In this document: piece after piece, positions 16,765-25,542 of the stretch
Layout of the letters: every line of letters begins with the position of its first letter
How positions within the stretch are numbered: the stretch's first letter is position 1
Notes under the pieces: model-generated
Told to the model about the DNA's origin: nothing
The model's input: the letters and a program-made list of their open reading frames with translations, nothing else
Databases searched by the model: none
Assembly: GCA_963922535.1 (NCBI GenBank)
Contig: CAWUIN010000001.1
Location: 35,151 to 99,150 of the forward strand
DNA length: 64,000 bases
Source: Tectiglobus sp963922535
GTDB taxonomy: Bacteria; Pseudomonadota; Alphaproteobacteria; Rhizobiales; Hyphomicrobiaceae
Direction of reading: 5' to 3'
Program-made: the position numbers and the translations under genes

Positions 16765-18030
16765 CTAATGGTCCTCTCCACTCGCTGCCTGGAACCTGGC
16801 TTTTTGCTCTTCAGTCGCTTCGCGTTGATATTTCTCTTTCCATTTTGCATACGGCATGCCGTAGACGATCTCGCGCGCTTTATCCTGTGTCAGCGCGATC
16901 CCTTCGATACCGGCTGCCTCGGCATACCAGTTCGACAGGCAATTACGACAGAAGCCGGCAAGATTCATAAGATCAATATTCTGCACATCGTTACGTTCGC
17001 GCAAGTGTAGGACAAGGCGGCGGAACACAGCCGCCTCAAGTTCGGTCTGCTTATTGGCGCGCTCACTCATTTGAATGTCTCGTTCTTGGCTGGAATTGTT
17101 ACGCGATGTCTGGACCTGGCACGTCATGACGCTTTGAAACGCGGCACGATTGACCGGTGAAGCGAGAAGCGCCTTCATGATGCGCAAAAGACGTTCGCTC
17201 CAGGCGTCCTGGCCTGCACGATCCTGAATAAGATCCTGCCGTACTTCAACAATGGCATTTGCAAGCCCCCGCATGGTCCCATGTTGCCACATCGTATCGC
17301 CGACCAGATCGCCACAATAAGGCTCGTTGGCGCCAATGATCAAATCCTCTTCGCGACGCAATTCGTTCAGAAGGGGATGCGCGAGCCGTGAATCTTGCCC
17401 CCAAAGGACGCTTGCATGCCAGGGACGCGGCACATCCTTCCAGCTTTCCGTAAACGAATGAATGGAAAGGAGAATCGGGGCTACACCGGATTCAAGACAT
17501 TGGTCAATGGTTGCATCGATCGCGTCATGATAGGGGCGGTAATACTGCGTGATCCGCAGTTGGCGTTCGGCCTCATCGACATGGCGATTACCAGGCACAA
17601 TGGCACCATCGGACAAGCGCATGATAAGCGTTGGATCGTCTTCGCCACGGTTCGGATCAATGAACAGGCGGGAATAACGGGTCATTAAAGCGGGCGCTTC
17701 AAGGCCCTTGGAGAGGGCTTCGGTGAGTGCGGCCGCGCCAATATCGTAAGCAATGTGACGCTTTAAATCTTTTTCCTGAAGGCCTAGCGTACCGTACGTA
17801 TCGGGGAGGGTGTTGCTTGCATGATCGCACAACACGATAACGCCTGCATCTGCACGCCCCTGCAGGACACTATAACTCTGCGTGGTAGTAGCATTGATAT
17901 ATCGGGACAAGGCAGACCTATTGTTTGTCGCTACGAGATACTTTATACCCGACCGCAAAATCACTAACCGATTTAAATCCGCGGCCTTTTTACTGCGCTG
18001 CCGTATGGTCGACCCATATGGGTCATCCAT
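16765..18030 (-). CDS. N-formylglutamate amidohydrolase fused to a DUF1244 protein
   Basis: One open frame of 421 codons contains two families. Residues about 50-300 are an N-formylglutamate amidohydrolase-type protein: VIVLCDHASNTLP, HIAYDIGAAALTEAL, SRLFIDPNRGEDDPTL, LLSIHSFTE, and IVEVRQDLI. Residues 323-421 are a complete DUF1244 protein with its own Met (MSERANKQTELEAAVFRRLV) and the conserved GFCRNCLSNWY motif. In relatives these are two neighbouring genes. The linker (TCQVQTSRNNSSQERDIQ) looks like former intergenic DNA read through, and a TAA lies there in the +1 frame. An internal start at 17067 could still give free DUF1244 protein. The first 50 residues have no family match. Confidence 0.85.
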   Translation of the reverse strand: MDDPYGSTIRQRSKKAADLNRLVILRSGIKYLVATNNRSALSRYINATTTQSYSVLQGRADAGVIVLCDHASNTLPDTYGTLGLQEKDLKRHIAYDIGAAALTEALSKGLEAPALMTRYSRLFIDPNRGEDDPTLIMRLSDGAIVPGNRHVDEAERQLRITQYYRPYHDAIDATIDQCLESGVAPILLSIHSFTESWKDVPRPWHASVLWGQDSRLAHPLLNELRREEDLIIGANEPYCGDLVGDTMWQHGTMRGLANAIVEVRQDLIQDRAGQDAWSERLLRIMKALLASPVNRAAFQSVMTCQVQTSRNNSSQERDIQMSERANKQTELEAAVFRRLVLHLRERNDVQNIDLMNLAGFCRNCLSNWYAEAAGIEGIALTQDKAREIVYGMPYAKWKEKYQREATEEQKARFQAASGEDH

Positions 18031-18307
18031 TTTGCGGCTTAGGGTTAGTTAGGGGCAAAATACGTAACCTTCAAGGTAAGGTTTCCTTTTAGTTTTCCAT
18101 CGGCCTGTGTCAGCCCCCGTATGAATGCAACTGGAGAGAGGTATTGCAGTACTTAGGGCGCCCAGCAAAATAAACGCTTCAATTTTAGTGAGAAATAGCC
18201 CAAAATATGCGGCTTTGGCTTAGAAAATTGAAGCGTTTATTTTGCTGGGCGCCCTTACATCGTTTTATCGCCAGTTTCGCTGCAACCGCAACGGTCTTGC
18301 CTCGTGC
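18031..18307. other. Intergenic region carrying R1
   Basis: The gap between the nrdJ stop and the amidohydrolase start is mostly occupied by a complete R1 palindrome (18154-18257). The rest shows nothing recognisable beyond the likely promoter zone of the amidohydrolase gene. Confidence 0.6.
18154..18257. repeat. R1 palindromic element, complete copy 1
   Basis: About 104 bp beginning TAGGGCGCCCAGCAAAATAA and ending with its reverse complement, finishing GGGCGCCCTTA. The two arms of about 32 bp (through AACGCTTCAATTTT) pair almost perfectly around a middle of about 35 nt containing ATATGCGGCTTTGG. TA lies at both ends, as expected for a non-autonomous element inserted at TA. Further copies are at 49992-50096 and 51010-51113. 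Confidence 0.93.
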
Positions 18308-20755
18308 TCAACCGCATTGAGAATAACCGCAATTCTGGCAAGTCCAGCAGTCTTCCATACGAATAAACCGATCTAGTGCGCACTGAGGGCATTTGCGAAC
18401 CGCTGATCTCCTCCCGGCCGGCAATACTTCCTCATGTGATATTTCCGCATGCGATTGTGCTGAAAAACCATCCAAACGGTGCTGCGCTGTTTGTTGGACC
18501 TGTTTTTCCTTCTCCTGCAGGAAGCCGGTATTGCGCATATGCATCTCGATAACATCACCAATCGCAGCCAGCAGGCTCGGCACATAGCGCCCATCCAGCC
18601 AGCAGCCACCTTGCGGATCGAAAATCGCTTGGAGTTCTTCTACAACAAACGTGACATCGCCGCCGCGCCGAAACACAGCACTAATCATGCGTGTCAGCGC
18701 CACTGTCCAGGCGTAATGGCTCAGGTTCTTTGTGTTGATAAAAATCTCAAACGGTCGTCGGCGCCTATTGTGTTCGATGTCATTAATCGTCACATAGATT
18801 GCATCCGGGCCATCCGGCCATTTGAGTTTATATGTATAGCCCGGCAACGACGCATCGCGTTCAAGCGGGCGGGTCAGCATAATGATGTCGCATGTGCCGT
18901 CTTGTCCTTCCGCTGCCAGGCCTGCTGTTTGTGCAGACTTGTCGCTGTCGGCTTGCGCCGATGATATACGGCTGGCTGCACTTTTGACAACTTCGGAGCC
19001 AGAAGCTGCGGTGCCAACCTCATGCGAAGCCTTTGTTTCTGCAGAGATAAGAACGGCTCCCGTAATATCGTTCGGTCGATAGGTTGTGCAGCCTTTCAAG
19101 CCCATGCCGTAGGCGTCAAGATAAATCGACTTAAAGTCATCAAATGCCAGCCCTGTCGGACAATTGATAGTTTTTGAAATGGCACTGTCAACAAAAGGCT
19201 GCACAGCGGCCTGCATGGTGAGATGGGTCCGGGGCGGCAGGTTTGCCGCTGTCACGAATGTCTGCGGCAACTGAACGCCACCAAATTTCTGCCGGTAAAG
19301 AGCAAACGCATAGTCCCGCACCTGCTCCGTCCGATGCGAACCATCCGATGCAAGAACCCGCCGCTCATAATGCGTGGCAAAAATTGGTTCAATGCCGCTT
19401 GAGACATTGCCGGCCAGCAACGAAATCGTTCCCGTCGGCGCAATGGAGGTCAGGCAGCCGTTGCGTATGCCTGTCCTTTCGATCGCCCGGGCAACTTCAT
19501 CGCCAAGCCGCTGTACGTTCGGACGGGTCAAATGCGCCGCCTTGTCAAAGAGAGGGAAACTGCCCTTCTCGCGCGCAAGTTCACTACTTGCCAGATAGGC
19601 AGCCCGCTGGATCGCCTCCATCCAGCTCCGCGCCGCCTCCACGGCTGCCGGTTCCGCATAATGATAACCGCACATGACCAGCGCATCGGCGAGTCCGGTT
19701 ATGCCAAGCCCGATACGCCGTTTCGCCAAGGCTTCAGCCTGTTGCGCAGCCAGCGGATAGCGGGACACTGTAATGATATTATCCAGAAGGCGGACAGCCG
19801 TCTGCACGGCCTCTTCAAGGCTTCCTCGGTCCAGGGAAGCTGTCTGAGAGAAGGGAGACGAAATCAACCTGGGAAGATTGATCGAGCCTAGCAAGCAGGC
19901 ACCATTGGGCGGCAACGGCTGCTCCCCGCAGGGATTGGTGCACGTTATTGTTTCACAATAAGCCAGATTGTTTGCCGCATTGATGCGATCAATAAAGATG
20001 ACACCAGGCTCTGCGTAATCGTAGGTCGCACGCATGATACGATCCCACAAATGCCGTGCCCGCACCGAGCGGTACACTGTACCGTCAAAGATCAGATCCC
20101 AGTCAAGGTCCTTGCGCACCGCTTCGATAAACGAATCTGTGACAAGAACGGAAAGATTGAAGTTACTCAGCTGGCCTCCCTCGGATTTGGCATCAATAAA
20201 CGCTTCGATGTCGGGATGATCGCAGCGCAGCGTCCCCATCATAGCACCGCGGCGTGCGCCTGCGGACATGATCGTCTGACACATAGCATTCCAGATCTGC
20301 ATGAAACTTACCGGGCCGGATGCATCCGCACCGACTCCCGCCACCAAAGCCCCGGCGGGACGCAACGTCGAGAAATCATGGCCGATACCGCCACCACACT
20401 GCATGGTTAATGCTGCATCTTTTACATTGTCGAAAATCGCAGAAAGATCATCTTCGATGCAGTCCATCACAAAGCAATTGAACAACGTGATATTGCGTCC
20501 GGTTCCCGAACCGGCGATAATGCGCCCGGCTGGCAGGAAAGTGAAATTACCAAGCAAATCTTCGAAGCGCTTAACCCATAGCGACTGCACACCCGCGCCA
20601 CCAGCTTCAGCCTCCCCGGCCGTACGTGCGACACGAGCCCATGTCTCGCCAATATCATTGTCCCCGGCATGAGACGATGACCCGGAAAAGCGATACTTGC
20701 TTTGCCAGATCTGCTGCGCAATAGGCGCAATGTCAAATGGATGGGGGTGTTGCAT
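18308..20755 (-). CDS. nrdJ: Adenosylcobalamin-dependent (class II) ribonucleotide reductase
   Basis: 815 residues, the shorter class II form rather than the roughly 1200-residue form of many rhizobia. It reduces ribonucleotides to deoxyribonucleotides using a B12 radical. Family motifs are FLPAGRIIAGSGTGRN, NCFVMDCIEDDLSAIFD, MQCGGGIGHDFSTLRPAGA, the active-site loop NPCGEQPLPPNGACLLGSIN and the phosphate loop PTGTISLLAGNVSSGIEP. A C-terminal Cys-rich ribbon (CPQC, CWTCQNCGYSQCG) follows a low-complexity linker and probably re-reduces the active site or binds zinc. No B12 riboswitch is recognisable in the short gap before the start. Confidence 0.96.
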   Translation of the reverse strand: MQHPHPFDIAPIAQQIWQSKYRFSGSSSHAGDNDIGETWARVARTAGEAEAGGAGVQSLWVKRFEDLLGNFTFLPAGRIIAGSGTGRNITLFNCFVMDCIEDDLSAIFDNVKDAALTMQCGGGIGHDFSTLRPAGALVAGVGADASGPVSFMQIWNAMCQTIMSAGARRGAMMGTLRCDHPDIEAFIDAKSEGGQLSNFNLSVLVTDSFIEAVRKDLDWDLIFDGTVYRSVRARHLWDRIMRATYDYAEPGVIFIDRINAANNLAYCETITCTNPCGEQPLPPNGACLLGSINLPRLISSPFSQTASLDRGSLEEAVQTAVRLLDNIITVSRYPLAAQQAEALAKRRIGLGITGLADALVMCGYHYAEPAAVEAARSWMEAIQRAAYLASSELAREKGSFPLFDKAAHLTRPNVQRLGDEVARAIERTGIRNGCLTSIAPTGTISLLAGNVSSGIEPIFATHYERRVLASDGSHRTEQVRDYAFALYRQKFGGVQLPQTFVTAANLPPRTHLTMQAAVQPFVDSAISKTINCPTGLAFDDFKSIYLDAYGMGLKGCTTYRPNDITGAVLISAETKASHEVGTAASGSEVVKSAASRISSAQADSDKSAQTAGLAAEGQDGTCDIIMLTRPLERDASLPGYTYKLKWPDGPDAIYVTINDIEHNRRRRPFEIFINTKNLSHYAWTVALTRMISAVFRRGGDVTFVVEELQAIFDPQGGCWLDGRYVPSLLAAIGDVIEMHMRNTGFLQEKEKQVQQTAQHRLDGFSAQSHAEISHEEVLPAGRRSAVRKCPQCALDRFIRMEDCWTCQNCGYSQCG

Positions 20756-20874
20756 GATGATATGGCCACTGCGTTTGGATCGCTCAGGATATCCAGCCCA
20801 CGATATGATGAAATATGCAAGTTAGATATAAGCTCTCAGGCCATCCTTGTCAAGAAATGTTCTATATAAGATCT

Positions 20875-21615
20875 TTATTTGTTCCCACAACCGTCTCGTG
20901 CCGATCTTGCTTCGCGGCAGAGCGCCCGCGTGGCCTGTTCAATCGTGTGCTGCAAACGTTCGGCAAACACCTTACGTTTTAACCCAGACGGAATAACTGG
21001 TAAAATTTCAACGATAATAGTGCCGGGATGGCGGATTTGCGAGTTGCGTGGCCAAAACAAGCCTGAGTTGAGGGCTACAGGAACACAAGGCACCTGCAGC
21101 TTTTCATACATCATCAATATGCCTGGCTTGTAGTCCGGTGGCGCATCGGGAAGTTTTCGCGTTCCCTCTGGAAATACCAGAATTTCACGCTGATCCTTGA
21201 TGCGTAAATGTGCCTCGCGCAGCATATTGCGTAAGGCTGCAGGTCCGGTTTCGCGTTGGATGGGAACCATGTCAAACTTAGTTGCAAACCAGCCGTAGAG
21301 TGGAATTTTCATCAACTCGGCCTTCATAACCAGGGCCGGATCATTGAAGATTGGGATTAAGGCAAAAGTGTCCCAAGCAGACTGGTGCTTGGCGGCAATG
21401 AGAAAGGGGCGATCGGGAAGGTGTTCCAGGCCGCGCACTTCCATGCGTGTTCCGCAGATTAGACGCATCCACCACAGGCATGAGCGCGCATATACTTTCA
21501 GGGCAACCATGGCCCAGCCCCGCGGCGCCAGCAACAGCCAGCTGCCGAAAATCATGAACACAGCCGTGTTGGCGTAAAATACGGCAGTAAAGAGCAATGA
21601 TCGGATGAGAAGCAT
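20875..21615 (-). CDS. plsC: 1-Acyl-sn-glycerol-3-phosphate acyltransferase
   Basis: 246 residues with an N-terminal membrane segment (LLFTAVFYANTAVFMIFGSWLLL). The acyltransferase motif I is AAKHQSAWDTF (HX4D), motif III FPEGTRK, and motif IV VPVALNSGLFW. It acylates lysophosphatidic acid to phosphatidic acid at the inner membrane. It is the last gene of the ftsE-ftsX-ydcF-plsC block, which is conserved in Rhizobiales. Its start lies next to a decayed R2-like sequence (21624-21665). Confidence 0.95.
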   Translation of the reverse strand: MLLIRSLLFTAVFYANTAVFMIFGSWLLLAPRGWAMVALKVYARSCLWWMRLICGTRMEVRGLEHLPDRPFLIAAKHQSAWDTFALIPIFNDPALVMKAELMKIPLYGWFATKFDMVPIQRETGPAALRNMLREAHLRIKDQREILVFPEGTRKLPDAPPDYKPGILMMYEKLQVPCVPVALNSGLFWPRNSQIRHPGTIIVEILPVIPSGLKRKVFAERLQHTIEQATRALCREARSARDGCGNK

Positions 21616-21623
21616 GGACTGGT

Positions 21624-21665
21624 GTCTTGTCGTCAGTTAGCACGCGCGGCTGATGAAGGAGAGTT
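21624..21665. repeat. Possible decayed R2 copy
   Basis: The stretch CTTGTCGTCAGTTAGCACGCG resembles the left part of the full R2 copy at 32974 (CGTGTCATCAATTAGCACGCG, 21 aligned positions, most identical), followed by a weaker match. No right arm is visible. It sits directly upstream of plsC. Confidence 0.5.
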
Positions 21666-21759
21666 TTGCGCCCAGCAGGACACTTTTGCGCTGATTCTGA
21701 TGGCGTGCCCTGTCAAATAAAAGCAACTGCGCATCGGGAAAATGCGCCCTGTCCCGCAG

Positions 21760-21900
21760 AGCTCTGGCAAAATCGGCCCGGCTCTGACGCACTCATCTTT
21801 GAATATGCTCTGCATGTCCGCCATCCTTGCTCCTGGAAACAGTCTCGATTTTGCCAAACCGGCTCTCGCTTGGCTCAACCAACGACGGACCCGAATGGTG
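21760..21900 (+). repeat. R3 repeat, copy B (covers the 3' end of ydcF)
   Basis: On the plus strand this reads GAATATGCTCTGCATGTCC, then GCTCCTGGAAACAGTCTCGA and TTTTGCCAAACCGGCTCTCG, ending TGGCTCAACCAACG. It aligns with the copies at 62215, 29384 (minus) and 53563 (minus). The end of each copy can be read as a short peptide of the type APG-GL-FAKPALAWLN. Here it is antisense to ydcF and supplies that gene's last codons. Confidence 0.8.
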
Positions 21901-22587
21901 GACACGAACAAAGTTTTTTTCGTTTAAATCTTCTGCATCCGAAACAAATATCCAGGTCACGGCAAATTCTGCGACAGATGGTAAAAACTTGATGTATTCA
22001 TAGGCTAGCAACCGTACGCTGTCACCCTGCAACCACCATGACTGGTTACGAAGACGCTTTGGCATAACACTGTAAGGGATGAGTTTGACGTCTGGCATCC
22101 GGCGATACAATTCGATTAAGCTACGCGGCATATGGTAAGCTGCAGTGACAATAATCAAACTTTTAAAACTATTGCCACGTTGCCAGTTACGTGCCTCAAT
22201 GGCATTACCCCTGGTGTTTTGAGCGATATAGCCTAAAGTCACACAGCATGCAAAGAGTTTGGGATCGAGTTTTGACAGGCGTAAAATATCCGCCTTGGAT
22301 GTTTGCCTGTTAACCCCAGAAATCAGCATCCACTTCGCACGCCCTTCGCGCAACAGCCGCGCAGCTGTTATAATTCTCTCGGGTCCCCCTGTTAAAACGA
22401 CAATCCCGTCTGCTTGCTTGGGAATATCCGGCAAAGTGCGCATCACAAAAGTCGCAAAAACAACAAAACCCAGAACGAATATTACCACCAGCGCGCTGGC
22501 AATGCCTAATGCCCAGACTTTGTAGTTAAAATGACCGATCCTTAAACTCACAGTATCACTCTGGCTGACTTTTACCTTGGATGTCAA
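21793..22587 (-). CDS. YdcF family (DUF218) membrane-anchored protein
   Basis: 264 residues. One membrane helix near residues 27-50 (ALGIASALVVIFVLGFVVFA) is followed by the DUF218 domain: ADGIVVLTGGPERI, REGRAKWMLISG, NTRGNAIEARNW, LIIVTAAYHMPRSL, and the conserved Arg/His pocket. E. coli YdcF binds SAM and SanA-type relatives affect envelope permeability; the role here is unknown. The start is a TTG, or a GTG twelve codons in; no ATG is available. The last 30-odd residues (from about FVRVHHSGPSLVEPSE) are encoded by the R3 repeat and do not look like a normal family C-terminus. Confidence 0.87.
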   Translation of the reverse strand: MTSKVKVSQSDTVSLRIGHFNYKVWALGIASALVVIFVLGFVVFATFVMRTLPDIPKQADGIVVLTGGPERIITAARLLREGRAKWMLISGVNRQTSKADILRLSKLDPKLFACCVTLGYIAQNTRGNAIEARNWQRGNSFKSLIIVTAAYHMPRSLIELYRRMPDVKLIPYSVMPKRLRNQSWWLQGDSVRLLAYEYIKFLPSVAEFAVTWIFVSDAEDLNEKNFVRVHHSGPSLVEPSESRFGKIETVSRSKDGGHAEHIQR

Positions 22588-22749
22588 AATTTAACTGAAC
22601 CCGGTTCCAGCAATCATCTCCTGACGAATACCACAAAACCGGCTTCGTGAAATTTCGGTAGGTTCTGCTTGCCTAAGCGCGAACAAATTTAAGCCATCCC
22701 GGCGAGAAGAATGATCACATCGCGACCTGCCTTATTGTTCAGCACCCTT

Positions 22750-23826
22750 CTAGCGATTTTTCAATATTCGAAACACACCTAAACGAGATGTTACCATGCA
22801 CAGTGCTGCAATCACAAAAACAACCGACGCCAATAGTATATAGCCTACGGCATCCAATACACCGGTACCGATAAGACGCCGTAATTCAACAAGCGTGACG
22901 GTATCCCCGCCGATCAACTGTATAACCGTCGGCATCAGAAAAAAAACGGCCATGGCGCTGAGGGCACCAACGATACCTGCACGAACGCCCAAGGCGAGAA
23001 AGTGCTTTTCAAATTCGCGCGCAATGAAGCGGTCCGTTGCACCGACGAAATCTAAAACTTCAACGATTTCGCGATTAGAAGCCATTGCACTGCGGGTTGC
23101 AGAGACGATAATGGCAGGCGTTGCCGCCCCGACCAGAAAAAGAATGGCAATACCGCCGAGCGCAAATGAACGCGTAACCGTACGAATCTGATTTTGCCAC
23201 TGCCGATGATCATCAAGAGCCGCCTGCGGATAACGCTCTTGCAGCTCGATTTTAAGCTTCGCCAGATCGGGTGGTGAATTGCGGTTAAGTTCTATTGCGA
23301 CAAGCCTTGGCACCGGGAGCGCCAAAAGTTCAGAATTTTTACCAAGCCAGGGTTCCAGCAGCCTTGCCGATTCCGACGCACTCATGGCTTTGGCTCTGAC
23401 AATGCCTGGCTGCTGGCCAATAAATTCCACAACCGCCTTTACAGTACGTTCCGTCTTCAGCGAATTATCCGAAGGCTCAATCTGGATTGAGACTTCCGTC
23501 GCAATGTCGCGCAACCATGCTGATGCCGACTGGTAAATCAAATAAACGGCACCAACAGTGAGACAGGCCAGGAAGCACATGATGGCAATCACCAGGGTCA
23601 GGGACTTACCCGTTACAGATCCCGCTTGCACGATCGGCACATTGGCCTGCTCTTTGCCTGGCTCGTGTGGTGTAGATGGCATGAAGTTGTCGTATGCATT
23701 GCCCGAAGCAGCACCGATACGGCGACCGTTCCTCTCGCTTGATTGCCCTCCCGAACTCAACGGATCGTGGTTCAACGTAAGGCCTTGTCTTCTGCCGCCT
23801 GGCGGATCATTGAACGATGCTGACAT
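22750..23826 (-). CDS. ftsX: Cell division protein FtsX
   Basis: 358 residues, the membrane partner of FtsE. The cytoplasmic N-terminus is long and polar. TM1 lies near residue 75 (LTLVIAIMCFLACLTVGAVY), then a periplasmic loop (IQIEPSDNSLKTERTV, with GIVRAKAMSASESARLLEPW), then three more TM segments (ALGGIAILFLVGAATPAIIV, ALGVRAGIVGALSAMAVFF, GYILLASVVFVIAALC). FtsEX controls peptidoglycan hydrolases at the septum, which in this genome could include those activated by the NlpD-like lipoprotein at 8.2 kb (inference). It overlaps the end of ftsE by 20 bp. Confidence 0.95.
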   Translation of the reverse strand: MSASFNDPPGGRRQGLTLNHDPLSSGGQSSERNGRRIGAASGNAYDNFMPSTPHEPGKEQANVPIVQAGSVTGKSLTLVIAIMCFLACLTVGAVYLIYQSASAWLRDIATEVSIQIEPSDNSLKTERTVKAVVEFIGQQPGIVRAKAMSASESARLLEPWLGKNSELLALPVPRLVAIELNRNSPPDLAKLKIELQERYPQAALDDHRQWQNQIRTVTRSFALGGIAILFLVGAATPAIIVSATRSAMASNREIVEVLDFVGATDRFIAREFEKHFLALGVRAGIVGALSAMAVFFLMPTVIQLIGGDTVTLVELRRLIGTGVLDAVGYILLASVVFVIAALCMVTSRLGVFRILKNR

Positions 23827-24469
23827 TTCCGTCTTGCAGCTCCAGTCGTGGCATCATCTTGTATTGATGCATCAATTGGTAATCGTGCGTCGCAATAACG
23901 ACGGATGTCCCCAGCTTATTGAGTTCAACAAGCAATCGCAGGAGCCGGCGCGCCATTTGCGGGTCAACGTTACCCGTTGGCTCATCGGCAAGCAGCAGAT
24001 CAGGCTTATTGATCACAGCACGGGCAATCGCCGCACGCTGCTTTTCCCCGCCAGACAGGAACGACGGATATTGGTGCATGCGGTTGGCAAGGCCAACCCA
24101 CTGCAAGAGATCGGTAACATCTTCTCTGTATTCGGCTTCCCTCTTGCCGCTGACGCGCAACGGCAATGCAACATTTTGCCAGGTGGTCAGATGATCAAGC
24201 AAACGGAAGTCCTGAAATACGATACCAATGCGGCGGCGCAAATTGGCTCGTGTCGCAGCTGATATGTTGTGAACTTCCTGATTGAATATTTTAATCCGTC
24301 CCTCGGTTGGTTCAAGCGAGAGAAACATCAAACGCATGAGAGTAGTTTTACCGCTGCCAGAAGGCCCGGTCAGGAAATGGAAAGAGCCTGGCTGCAGGTC
24401 AAGGTTTACACCGTGCAGAACATCAATACCAGCACCATAACTGAGAGCAACGTTCTCAAGACGGATCAC
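23807..24469 (-). CDS. ftsE: Cell division ATP-binding protein FtsE
   Basis: 220 residues, one ABC ATPase domain: Walker A LTGPSGSGKTTL, Q-loop RIGIVFQDFRLLDHLT, signature FLSGGEKQRAAIARAV, Walker B LLLADEPTGNVD, H-loop VVIATHDYQL. The start is GTG at 24469, fixed by homology (MIRLENVALSYG). It is the first gene of the block ftsE-ftsX-ydcF-plsC. It is transcribed divergently from hpt, with a repeat-rich 490-bp gap between. Confidence 0.97.
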   Translation of the reverse strand: MIRLENVALSYGAGIDVLHGVNLDLQPGSFHFLTGPSGSGKTTLMRLMFLSLEPTEGRIKIFNQEVHNISAATRANLRRRIGIVFQDFRLLDHLTTWQNVALPLRVSGKREAEYREDVTDLLQWVGLANRMHQYPSFLSGGEKQRAAIARAVINKPDLLLADEPTGNVDPQMARRLLRLLVELNKLGTSVVIATHDYQLMHQYKMMPRLELQDGNVSIVQ

Positions 24470-24606
24470 GAGGCACTTATCTCCTCAGTAATTAGGACGA
24501 CTTTAGCTAAAGTCTATATTTTTAATACGATATGACAATCAACCAATATACCATTCTGTGGTTTCATCCACAAAGAATATGGCATGGCAATGGGGAACGA
24601 TCAAAT

Positions 24607-24626
24607 AAGCAGGAAATTTCCTGCTT
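24607..24626. promoter_or_regulatory. Perfect 20-bp palindrome
   Basis: AAGCAGGAAATTTCCTGCTT equals its own reverse complement. With no loop it is better suited to a dimeric DNA-binding protein than to an RNA hairpin. A 7-bp hairpin follows three bases later. The distances are about 140 bp to ftsE and 330 bp to hpt. Role unproven. Confidence 0.45.
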
Positions 24627-24672
24627 CGATATCGCAAAGCGATATTCTTGCAAATTGCTCCATAAGGCCGTG

Positions 24673-24718
24673 GCGTCAAAATAAACGCTTCAGTTTTCTG
24701 AGCCGAAGCGGCATATTA
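24673..24718. repeat. Partial R1 palindromic element (left half)
   Basis: CAAAATAAACGCTTCAgTTTT matches the left arm of R1, followed by a weaker match to its middle (GCCgaAgcGGCATAT). The right arm is missing. Confidence 0.7.
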
Positions 24719-24956
24719 CTGACTGGTCACAGTCAAAATTGAATCATGTAGAAGCATGCATTTGAGTAAATACCCTTAGCAGTTGATCAATGGTAATACA
24801 CTGAAATCATGGATTTCTGGCGTCTATCTCAATAAACAAATGTTGAAGCGCAAGTGTTGCACAAACTGCACATTTGCGAAGCAAACAATACGCATTGAAT
24901 ATCATGCACCCGCGTCTGGTGCACTATGAAACCGGACGATCACGTACGCAGGTCAA

Positions 24957-25529
24957 ATGTCACAGGCATACACCACGACAGAAAAAGATGATGATTTCGA
25001 TCGAATCGAGGTCATTTTTACTGCTCCTCAGATAAAAAGAAAGCTCCGTGTCCTGGCAAAAAAAATTGCCTCGACAGCCCTTAGAGATGTCATTGTCATC
25101 TCAATTATGAAAGGCAGCTTTATTTTTACCGCTGATCTTATTCGTGAGCTTCACGTTGCAGGGCTGCCCCTGCAAGTCGATTTTATGTCACTTTCCAGTT
25201 ATCACAGCGGCACACAATCTACAGGTCATGTCAAACTGATTTATGATATCAATGTCGATGTGACCGATTGCGATGTCATTCTGGTGGATGACATCTTACA
25301 ATCCGGACGCACATTACATTACGCTAAAAAATTAATAACTGAGCGTAACGCGCGCAAAATTCTCACCTGCGTTCTGTTGAACAAACCGGTGCAGCGCGCA
25401 GTTCCTATAGAAGCCGATTTCATCGGTTTCGAATGCCCCGCCGACCTGTTCGTTGTCGGCTATGGGCTGGACAAAGCCTTTAAATACCGCCAACTACCGT
25501 TTATCGGTTATATTTCAACCGATCATTAG
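24957..25529 (+). CDS. hpt: Hypoxanthine phosphoribosyltransferase
   Basis: 190 residues. It converts hypoxanthine (and often guanine) with PRPP to IMP or GMP in purine salvage. The PRPP-binding signature is VILVDDILQSGRTLHYA, the catalytic flexible loop SLSSYHSG, and the purine-binding end FIGFECPADLFVVGYGLDKAFKYR is present, with the usual final LPFIGYI. Both the length and the ATG start fit the family. It stands alone, convergent with the SPFH gene (13 bp between stops). Confidence 0.96.
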   Translation: MSQAYTTTEKDDDFDRIEVIFTAPQIKRKLRVLAKKIASTALRDVIVISIMKGSFIFTADLIRELHVAGLPLQVDFMSLSSYHSGTQSTGHVKLIYDINVDVTDCDVILVDDILQSGRTLHYAKKLITERNARKILTCVLLNKPVQRAVPIEADFIGFECPADLFVVGYGLDKAFKYRQLPFIGYISTDH

Positions 25530-25542
25530 TCATCAGCTTTCG

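Larger units (their letters stand above)
24470..24956. other. Divergent intergenic region ftsE/hpt with stacked palindromes
   Basis: No gene. At 24607-24626 there is a perfect 20-bp palindrome (AAGCAGGAAATTTCCTGCTT). Right after it at 24629-24645 is a second hairpin (ATATCGC-AAA-GCGATAT), then a partial R1 copy near 24673-24718. The region must contain both promoters; the palindromes could be an operator or transcript-end structures. Confidence 0.7.

Noticed and set aside
20756..20874. Possible cobalamin riboswitch for the B12-dependent reductase
   Set aside because: The gap before the start codon is too short and shows no B12-box-like sequence.
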